In this document: piece after piece, positions 55,454-61,385 of the stretch
Position numbering within the stretch: position 1 is the first letter of the stretch
Layout: each line of letters begins with the position of its first letter
Origin: JAEUMD01 sp044222395
Lineage (GTDB): Bacteria > Pseudomonadota > Alphaproteobacteria > Rhizobiales > Hyphomicrobiaceae
DNA length: 64,000 bases
Direction: 5' to 3'
NCBI GenBank assembly: GCA_044222395.1
Contig: JBGANK010000008.1
Location: 20,550-84,549 of the forward strand
Position numbers and translations under genes: made by a program
The notes under the pieces: generated by a model
What the model saw: only the letters and a program-made list of their open reading frames with translations
The model's database searches: none
What the model was told of the DNA's origin: nothing

Positions 55454-57190
55454 ATGACTGACACTGTGATCGACCGGCGCGCGCGCAACGAGCACATCAA
55501 GGAAGAGAGCCGGCATCTGCGCGGCACCATCTTGGAAGGTCTCGAGAAGACGCACACGGGTGCCATCTCGGAGGACGACCAGCAGCTGGTCAAGTTCCAC
55601 GGCACCTACCTGCAGGACAACCGCGACGTGCGCCACGAGCGGTCGAAGAAGAAGCTGGAGAAGGCCTACGCATTCATGATCCGCGTGCGCGTGCCGGGAG
55701 GACTCGCCACGCGCGAACAATGGATCGCGATGGACGACATCGCCACCACCTTTGGCAACGGCACCTTGAGGCTGACGACGCGGCAGGCGTTCCAGTTCCA
55801 CGGCGTCATCAAGTCGAACCTCAAGCGGACCATGCAGGCGATCAATTCCAGCCTGCTCGACACGCTGGCGGCGTGCGGCGACGTCAACCGTAACGTGATG
55901 TCGACGTCCAACCCATATCTGTCAAAGACGCATGCTGCGGCGATCGATCTGGCGCGGGACTTGAGCGAGCATCTGACGCCGCGCACTGGCGCCTATCACG
56001 AGATCTGGCTCGATGGCGAGAAGGTCATCGAGGGCAGCGGACAGGCGGAGGCAAACGAAGAACCGATCTACGGCGCCCACTACCTGCCGCGCAAGTTCAA
56101 GACGGTGGTGGCTGTTCCGCCCGACAACGACGTCGACGTCTATGCGCAGGATCTCGGGTTCGTCGCGGTGATCGAGAACGACGCCGTCATCGGCTGGAAC
56201 GTCACCGTCGGCGGCGGCATGGGCATGACGCACGGCGAGCGCGAGACCTTTCCGCGATTGGCCGACGTGCTGGGCTTCTGCCGACCGGATCAGGCGGTCG
56301 ACGTCGGCGAGAAGATCGTCACCGTGCAGCGCGACTGGGGCAATCGCAAGAACCGCAAGCGGGCGCGGCTCAAGTACACGATCGAGGACCGCGGACTTGA
56401 TGCGTTCCGCGCCGAGGTGGAGGCGCGCCTCGGCTACCGGCTCGAGCCGCCGCGTTCGATAGTATTCGCCAAGACCGGCGATGCGATCGGCTGGCGAAAG
56501 GGCGAGGACAAGCGCTGGCACCTGACGCTCAACGTCGAGAATGGTCGCGTCGTCGACAGTGACGGCAAGCAGCTCAGGTCGGCGTTGCGCGAAATCGCGG
56601 AGACGCAGGCGGTCGAGTTCATCCTGACGCCGAACCAGAACGTGATCATCGCGCGTGCTACCGCGACGGCGCGGAAGGCGATCGACGCCATCCTCGATCG
56701 GCACGGGCTGGCGCCGGAAAAGATCTCCGGCCTGAGGCGCAATGCGGTTGCCTGCGTTGCCTTGCCGACCTGCGGACTGGCACTGGCGGAGAGCGAACGC
56801 TACCTGCCCCAGCTCGTCACCAGGCTGGAGACGCTGCTCGAAGCCGTCGGACTGGACGAGGACGAAATCGTCATCCGCATGACGGGATGCCCGAATGGCT
56901 GCGCGCGGCCCTACCTCGCCGAAATCGGTCTCGTCGGGAAGGGACCGGGTTCCTACAATCTCTATCTGGGTGCGGCTTTCGATGGCTCGCGGCTGAGCAA
57001 GCTCTACGCGGATGGCGTCGGCGAGGAGACGATCGTGCGGCTGCTTGCTCCCCTTTTCGAGCGGTACGCACGAGAGCGGCTGGCGGGCGAGCGCTTCGGC
57101 GATTTCGTAATCCGCGCCGGCATCATCAAACCGACAGCTCGCGGCAGCGAATTTCACGATGGCGTGGTGCTCGCTGCTGCCGGCGCCTGA
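55454..57190 (+). CDS. cysI: Sulfite reductase hemoprotein, beta component
   Basis: 578 residues. Six-electron reduction of sulfite to sulfide. The siroheme/[4Fe-4S] Cys ligands are the pairs ACVALPTCGLA (C-x5-C) and TGCPNGCARP (C-x3-C). Substrate Arg/Lys regions such as LRLTTRQAFQFHG and NRKNRKRARLKY are conserved. ATG 55454 is the start; it lies between cysJ and cysH. Confidence 0.95.
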   Translation: MTDTVIDRRARNEHIKEESRHLRGTILEGLEKTHTGAISEDDQQLVKFHGTYLQDNRDVRHERSKKKLEKAYAFMIRVRVPGGLATREQWIAMDDIATTFGNGTLRLTTRQAFQFHGVIKSNLKRTMQAINSSLLDTLAACGDVNRNVMSTSNPYLSKTHAAAIDLARDLSEHLTPRTGAYHEIWLDGEKVIEGSGQAEANEEPIYGAHYLPRKFKTVVAVPPDNDVDVYAQDLGFVAVIENDAVIGWNVTVGGGMGMTHGERETFPRLADVLGFCRPDQAVDVGEKIVTVQRDWGNRKNRKRARLKYTIEDRGLDAFRAEVEARLGYRLEPPRSIVFAKTGDAIGWRKGEDKRWHLTLNVENGRVVDSDGKQLRSALREIAETQAVEFILTPNQNVIIARATATARKAIDAILDRHGLAPEKISGLRRNAVACVALPTCGLALAESERYLPQLVTRLETLLEAVGLDEDEIVIRMTGCPNGCARPYLAEIGLVGKGPGSYNLYLGAAFDGSRLSKLYADGVGEETIVRLLAPLFERYARERLAGERFGDFVIRAGIIKPTARGSEFHDGVVLAAAGA

Positions 57191-57241
57191 CCACGCAACC
57201 GCGTGACGACGATCACAAGCAGCAAGATTTGGAGATGACTC

Positions 57242-58009
57242 ATGGCCCACGTTCGTTCAAACCGATCGCCTATCGAGGCTGCGGCCGCTCTCGATAGAGT
57301 GCTGGCCGAGGCCACGGACCTGGAGCAGAGACTGAGGCTCGTCGTCGATCACATCGACGGCAGGGTGGCGTTCTCGACCAGCCTCGGGCTGGAGGACCAG
57401 GCGGTTCTGCACGGCATCGCGGTCAGCCAGGCGCCGATCGACGTCTTCACGCTCGATACGGGACGTCTCTTTGCCGAGACATTCGACGCCATAGCGAATA
57501 GCGAAGCGCGTTACGACTTCAAGATCCGCGTCGTCGTACCCGAGGCGGCGGACGTGGAAGCTCTCGTTTCACATGACGGAGTCTACGGCTTCCGCAACTC
57601 GCTGGAGGCGCGCAAGGCGTGCTGCGAAATCCGCAAGGTGCGGCCGCTCAGAAGGGCCCTCTCAGGCGCGAAGGGTTGGGTAACGGGGTTGCGCCGCGGA
57701 CAGTCCTCCGGCCGCCAGCAGGTGCCATTCGCGGAGTTCGATGCAGGCTTCAACCTCATCAAAATCAATCCGATTGCCGACTGGTCGCTGGAGGAACTGG
57801 AGGCCTTTATCGCCGGCAACCGCATCCCGGTGAACGCACTGCACGCGCGCGGCTTCCCGTCGATCGGCTGCCAGCCCTGTACACGGGCGATTGCGGCGGG
57901 CGAGGATATCAGGGCCGGACGCTGGTGGTGGGAGCTGGAGAAGGGTCAGTCGAACGGTCAGGAATGCGGGTTGCATAGCTCACCCGCAGCGGTGAAGGAA
58001 ACGGCCTGA
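57242..58009 (+). CDS. cysH: Adenylyl-sulfate (APS-type) reductase, thioredoxin-linked
   Basis: 255 residues of the CysH family. It has the [4Fe-4S] ligands of the APS-reducing branch, CC (C127-C128) and CQPC (C210, C213), plus the catalytic C-terminal Cys242 in ECGLH. PAPS reductases lack the cluster Cys. Nucleotide motifs: FSTSLGLEDQ, TLDTGRLF. GGAG lies 7 nt before the ATG. With cysI and cysJ it covers APS to sulfide. Confidence 0.94.
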   Translation: MAHVRSNRSPIEAAAALDRVLAEATDLEQRLRLVVDHIDGRVAFSTSLGLEDQAVLHGIAVSQAPIDVFTLDTGRLFAETFDAIANSEARYDFKIRVVVPEAADVEALVSHDGVYGFRNSLEARKACCEIRKVRPLRRALSGAKGWVTGLRRGQSSGRQQVPFAEFDAGFNLIKINPIADWSLEELEAFIAGNRIPVNALHARGFPSIGCQPCTRAIAAGEDIRAGRWWWELEKGQSNGQECGLHSSPAAVKETA

Positions 58010-58139
58010 GAGACGACAGAATGCGGCCGGTTGCAGGAGCGAGGCGGCCGTTCGCGCGCCCTCGTTCCCGCTTGCCTTGCAGCAGCGGTGGCCCTGCTGT
58101 CGGTGCGGCCGACTGAGCGCAGCTAATGCACGTACGCGT

Positions 58140-58223
58140 CTGGCATTTTCACAGTGTTGAATCATAACAGCACGGCCTGACATTCTGTCAGCAAGCCGCC
58201 GCGAACGTCTGTCATTTTGGCAG
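58140..58223 (+). promoter_or_regulatory. Three 15-bp dyads, likely enhancer-binding sites
   Basis: CTGGCATTTTCACAG (58140-58154), CTGACATTCTGTCAG (58177-58191) and CTGTCATTTTGGCAG (58209-58223) share the pattern CTGnCA-N3-TnnCAG; the second is a perfect dyad. Their centres lie about 188, 151 and 119 bp upstream of the transcription start predicted from the sigma-54 promoter, the usual place for NtrC-type activator sites. The activator gene is not in the window. Confidence 0.7.
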
Positions 58224-58308
58224 TCCAGCCTACTTTTTTGCGGTGCAAAAGGCCGGAATTCACCTTGTAAATCTCTGATATATCTGTACTTTCATAATGT
58301 CTTAAGCT

Positions 58309-58324
58309 TGGCACATAGATTGCT
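58309..58324 (+). promoter_or_regulatory. Sigma-54 (RpoN) promoter
   Basis: TGGCAC (58309-58314), 5-nt spacer, TTGCT (58320-58324) matches the -24/-12 consensus TGGCAC-N5-TTGCW exactly, including the GG and GC doublets. The predicted start of transcription is near 58335, 35 nt before the first gene of the Met-rich cluster. The rest of 58010-58369 holds no gene. Confidence 0.8.
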
Positions 58325-58369
58325 TAAGTGTTCTCTACCATATGTTGAAGCTCGTCGGCGGGGATATGA

Positions 58370-58678
58370 ATGAAACGCCATTCGGCTTATTTTTCGATGT
58401 TGTTCAGCATCGGTGTCACGTGGGCCGGAGTTGCACTTGCCGAGCCCAATGTTATCGGCGGTATTACTCCTGATCGGCGCCCGGAGGGTCTGCCAACTGT
58501 CGGGCAGACCGGACTGACGCAAGCAGGGCAAGAGCGCATCCTGCATGGCGTTTCTCGGCCGTATCCGCCTAGCCTCAGGTGGATCGAGGATCAGGGCGGT
58601 TGGTTCACGCCCTTCGCCAATCCCGGCATGACCGGTCCCTATGACATCAGGAACTGGCACCAGAAGGGAAAAGGCTAG
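58370..58678 (+). CDS. Small secreted protein, first gene of the sigma-54-driven cluster
   Basis: 102 residues: a signal peptide (SMLFSIGVTWAGVALA, cleavage near ALA-EPN) and a mature part of about 78 residues rich in Pro, Gly and Trp (RPEGLPTVGQTGL, YPPSLRWIEDQGGW, GPYDIRNWHQKGKG). No Cys, no heme motif. No recognised family. Its position right behind the sigma-54 promoter suggests that it belongs with the downstream redox genes. Confidence 0.7.
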   Translation: MKRHSAYFSMLFSIGVTWAGVALAEPNVIGGITPDRRPEGLPTVGQTGLTQAGQERILHGVSRPYPPSLRWIEDQGGWFTPFANPGMTGPYDIRNWHQKGKG

Positions 58679-58758
58679 CGCCGTGCTCCCCGTTTCCGAA
58701 CGTGTGCTCATCACGTTTGCACGATTGCGACTGGAACTGAAATTCCGGTCCCGAAGAG

Positions 58759-58812
58759 GTCTCGCGCGGAGCGAGACAACAGGGGCGCGAGCCCCAAAGG
58801 CCGCGTGTTGTC
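58759..58812 (+). other. Nested hairpins in the leader of the Met-rich protein gene
   Basis: GTCTCGC (58759-58765) pairs with GCGAGAC (58771-58777). Overlapping it, GACAAC (58775-58780) can pair with GTTGTC (58807-58812) enclosing GGGGC-GCGA-GCCCC (58782-58795). The two folds share bases, so they may be alternatives; they could slow transcription or stabilise the mRNA. The distance to the ATG at 58875 is 63 nt. Confidence 0.4.
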
Positions 58813-58874
58813 GTTATGGTGGCATCTCGTAACTGCGGCACGCACAACGTAACCCCCGCTTGGAGGAAATGCAG

Positions 58875-59648
58875 ATGAAGAGGAGTTTTGCGACCCTGCT
58901 GGCGCTGTCGGTTTCGGCGATTGCTGTCGCCGGTACGGTCAGTGCCGAGCAGAAGGGTATGTCGGGCATGGGTGGCATGTCTGGTATGTCCGGAATGGGT
59001 GGCATGTCGGGAATGTCCGGCATGGGCGGCATGTCGGGAATGTCCGGCATGGGCGGCATGTCGGGTATGTCCGGCATGGGTGGCATGTCTGGTATGGGCG
59101 GTGAAGGCATGACCTGCGTCCGCTGGATCCGCGCTGGTGGCATGGGCGGCATGTCGGGAATGTCCGGCATGGGTGGCATGGACGGCATGTCCGGTATGTC
59201 CGGCATGGGCGGCATGTCGGGAATGTCCGGCATGGGTGGCATGTCCGGCATGAAGGGCATGAGCGGCATGGACGGCATGTCGGGAATGTCCGGCATGGGC
59301 GGCATGGGCGGCATGTCGGGAATGTCCGGCATGGGTGGCATGGGCGGCATGTCGGGAATGTCCGGCATGGGCGGCATGGCCGGCATGAGCGGCATGAACC
59401 CAGGTCCGGGTTGGGTCTGCGCCGAATGGGCAGCACCAGGCGCCTTGGGAATGGGCGGAATGTCCGGTATGTCTGGCATGGGCGGCATGTCGGGAATGTC
59501 CGGCATGGGCGGCATGTCGGGAATGTCCGGCATGGGCGGCATGTCCGGCATGAAGGGCATGAGCGGCATGGACGGCATGTCGGGTATGTCCGGCATGGGC
59601 GGCATGTCGGGAATGGGCGGCATGTCCGGTATGTCGGGCAAGAAGTAA
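58875..59648 (+). CDS. Secreted methionine/glycine-repeat protein (GMSGM repeats)
   Basis: 257 residues; ATG 58875 is 8 nt after GGAGG. A Sec signal peptide (SFATLLALSVSAIAVAGTV, cleavage near VSA-EQK) leads to a mature chain made almost only of Gly, Met and Ser in units of MSGMSGMGG with Asp/Lys/Ala variants. I count 67 Met among the 233 residues after position 24. Two short islands break the repeats: MTCVRWIRAG (Cys81, Trp84) and PGPGWVCAEW (Trp180, Cys182, Trp185), each with one CxxW. A block with MKGMSGMDG occurs twice. Possible roles are sacrificial oxidant scavenging by Met or soft-metal binding. The function is not known. Confidence 0.85.
   Translation: MKRSFATLLALSVSAIAVAGTVSAEQKGMSGMGGMSGMSGMGGMSGMSGMGGMSGMSGMGGMSGMSGMGGMSGMGGEGMTCVRWIRAGGMGGMSGMSGMGGMDGMSGMSGMGGMSGMSGMGGMSGMKGMSGMDGMSGMSGMGGMGGMSGMSGMGGMGGMSGMSGMGGMAGMSGMNPGPGWVCAEWAAPGALGMGGMSGMSGMGGMSGMSGMGGMSGMSGMGGMSGMKGMSGMDGMSGMSGMGGMSGMGGMSGMSGKK
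58956..59639 (+). repeat. Coding tandem repeats, 27-nt basic unit
   Basis: The gene repeats a 27-nt unit encoding nine residues of Met, Gly and Ser, with many near-identical copies (GGCATGTCGGGAATGTCC is common) and silent third-base variation. Interruptions at 59103-59141 and 59397-59450 encode the CxxW islands. The repetition produces long artificial Pro-rich frames on the other strand. Confidence 0.9.
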
Positions 59649-59662
59649 CCGTCACGGCTCGC

Positions 59663-59700
59663 GCCCGTACCGGCTTGGTTTCATCCAGGCCGGTACGGGC
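59663..59700 (+). terminator. Hairpin after the Met-rich protein gene
   Basis: GCCCGTACCGGC (59663-59674) is perfectly inverted at 59689-59700, 14 nt loop, 15 nt after the stop. No T-tract follows, so partial termination or 3'-end protection of the upstream message is as likely as full termination. Confidence 0.6.
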
Positions 59701-59735
59701 CATTCGGTCAATCTCGTGCATGAGGGAGCTTCTGT

Positions 59736-60788
59736 ATGGCGACTGGCTCACAGGGCAGCGGAGCAGGCTCAGTGCTTCGCGTTATCCTCGGAAGCGCCGT
59801 CATTGCTGTCTTGATTTCGACTGCAATGATGCGGCTCGGAAGTTCAGATGCCGCCAGGGAGGCGAGAGTTTCCGCCCCGCAGGCAGCTGAAGAAGGCACC
59901 CCCAAGGGGACGACCAGCAGGAGTGTCGCCCAGCAGTCGCAGGGGCTATCGCAGGCGACCGCGGGAACGATCGACAAGGCTGCGGTCAAGCAGGCGCAAG
60001 CGCAGCCCGTTGAGGCTGCTGGTGCCAACGTCGTCACTGGCGCAACGCCGAAAGTGCCATCGCGATATCTGGATGCGGTTTGGAACGAGTTGCACTTCAA
60101 GCCCGGCATCGACAAGGCCACCAACGAAGAGTGCCTGACCTGTCACCAGGAGATCCTGAAGGCGAAAGTTCGAGAGCAGGCTCCCGCTGGCGTCAAAGCC
60201 AATGACGCGCTAGCTTGGTACCAGACGCTGGACACGTACGAAGGTGAGCAAGTGTCCTTCCATGCGCGGCATATGACGACGCCTTTTGCCAAGAAGGTCA
60301 TGAACCTCAAGTGCAATTTCTGTCATCAAGGTGCTGATCCGCGCGAAGAAGCGGGAAGCTCGAGCGCGACGACCACTCCGGTCGCGCTGGGTGATTTCAC
60401 ATTGCGCAAGCAGGTCAACCCATCGAAGTCGTGCCTCCTCTGCCACGGAAAGTTCCCGATTGAGAATATGGGCCTGGAGGGTACCTGGGCGGACCAGCGA
60501 GAGGCGCTGGAAACACCCGAACAGCCCAACGGGTGCCTGAGCTGTCATGCCGAGCAATTCCGCACGGTTCGCCATCAGGTCAGCTACCTCAATGCAAGCG
60601 CGATCGAGGATGTGGCCAAGTCAGGATCGTCCGATGGTTGTTATGGTTGCCACGGTGGGCGCCAGTGGTATCGCAACAGCTATCCCTATCCGCGCCATCC
60701 GTGGCCCGGCATGGATAAGGAGGTGCCAGAATGGGCAAAAGGCCGGCCAACGGAGTCGGCGCCAGAACATCGCCTGAATTCAAAATAG
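59736..60788 (+). CDS. Membrane-anchored pentaheme cytochrome c
   Basis: 350 residues; GAGGGAG lies 7 nt before the ATG. An uncleaved N-terminal anchor (VLRVILGSAVIAVLIS, about 13-28), an Ala/Gln/Thr-rich linker to about residue 105, then a heme domain with five CxxCH sites: CLTCH (133-137), CNFCH (193-197), CLLCH (233-237), CLSCH (267-271), CYGCH (302-306). The layout is not the compact NapC/NirT or TorC pattern. It faces the periplasm and could move electrons between the quinone pool and the molybdoenzyme encoded downstream. The direction of electron flow is unknown. Confidence 0.88.
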   Translation: MATGSQGSGAGSVLRVILGSAVIAVLISTAMMRLGSSDAAREARVSAPQAAEEGTPKGTTSRSVAQQSQGLSQATAGTIDKAAVKQAQAQPVEAAGANVVTGATPKVPSRYLDAVWNELHFKPGIDKATNEECLTCHQEILKAKVREQAPAGVKANDALAWYQTLDTYEGEQVSFHARHMTTPFAKKVMNLKCNFCHQGADPREEAGSSSATTTPVALGDFTLRKQVNPSKSCLLCHGKFPIENMGLEGTWADQREALETPEQPNGCLSCHAEQFRTVRHQVSYLNASAIEDVAKSGSSDGCYGCHGGRQWYRNSYPYPRHPWPGMDKEVPEWAKGRPTESAPEHRLNSK

Positions 60789-60861
60789 TATCTAGCGGCG
60801 TCGTCGGAGATTTTCGGACTCCGGCGGTGGAATAGAAAATCGAGATCGGGAGAAATCCAAA

Positions 60862-61236
60862 ATGCGCAAGTACCTACGCTCGGCTCTTGGAGCAGCTGTT
60901 GCCGTCGCCCTCGTTGCGGGAGTGAGCGGCTGTTCGGAAAAGGAAGCTGAGAAGAAGCCGCCGCAGCAGGGCATGAGCGGTATGGGTGGAATGGGCGGCA
61001 TGTCGGGCATGAGCGGCATGCAGGGTCAAAAGGGCATGGGCGGTATGTCTGGCATGTCCGGCCAGCAGGGCATGTCCGGAATGGGTGGCATGTCCGGCCA
61101 GCAAGGCATGGGCGGTATGTCCGGCCAGCAGGGCATGGGCGGCATGTCCGGCCAGCAGGGCATGGGCGGTATGTCCGGCCAGCAGGGCATGTCCGGTATG
61201 GGCGGCATGTCGGGTCAGCAGCCCGCGCCGAAGTAG
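60862..61236 (+). CDS. Methionine/glycine-repeat lipoprotein (GMSGQQ repeats)
   Basis: 124 residues; GGGAG about 9 nt upstream of the ATG. Signal sequence with lipobox VSGC (Cys24), then a short charged spacer (SEKEAEKKPPQQ) and repeats MGGMSGQQG. I count 21 Met in the 100 residues after the Cys. It is related in composition and motif to the secreted protein at 58875 but has Gln pairs and no further Cys or Trp. It is anchored in a membrane by lipidation, so the cluster has one free and one tethered Met-rich protein. Confidence 0.85.
   Translation: MRKYLRSALGAAVAVALVAGVSGCSEKEAEKKPPQQGMSGMGGMGGMSGMSGMQGQKGMGGMSGMSGQQGMSGMGGMSGQQGMGGMSGQQGMGGMSGQQGMGGMSGQQGMSGMGGMSGQQPAPK
60970..61221 (+). repeat. 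Coding tandem repeats of the Met-rich lipoprotein
   Basis: Repeats of a 27-nt unit encoding GQQGMGGMS (GGCCAGCAGGGCATGGGC is common) with a few units that have an extra MSGMGG. Confidence 0.85.
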
Positions 61237-61263
61237 TCTTATTTGCCACACTTAAACCTCCCC

Positions 61264-61306
61264 GGAAGCCGCGCTCAACCGGACCTATCAGGTCCGGGCG
61301 GCTTCC
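61264..61306 (+). terminator. Two-part hairpin before the molybdoenzyme gene
   Basis: The outer pair GGAAGCCGC (61264-61272) and GCGGCTTCC (61298-61306) encloses the inner pair CCGGACCT (61279-61286) and AGGTCCGG (61290-61297) with a 3-nt loop; a 6-nt bulge lies on the left. It begins 27 nt after the lipoprotein stop and has no T-run. It resembles in position the hairpin after the first Met-rich gene. Confidence 0.6.
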
Positions 61307-61385
61307 ACACCTGGCCCACACATGAGGCAATGCTGGCCGCTGTATGGCGCGGCGGCATCGTGCAGCGATCGAAGGGAAGGACGTC

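Noticed and set aside
58814..59751. Long minus-strand open frames encoding Pro/Met/Asp- or Cys/Arg-rich repeats opposite the GMSGM gene
   Set aside because: They are antisense readings of the 27-nt coding repeats; no signal peptide or ribosome site, while the plus-strand frame has both and a normal gene context.
58956..61221. CRISPR array or non-coding satellite in the 59-61 kb repeats
   Set aside because: Units are contiguous multiples of 27 nt in an intact reading frame, without unique spacers; they are coding repeats.
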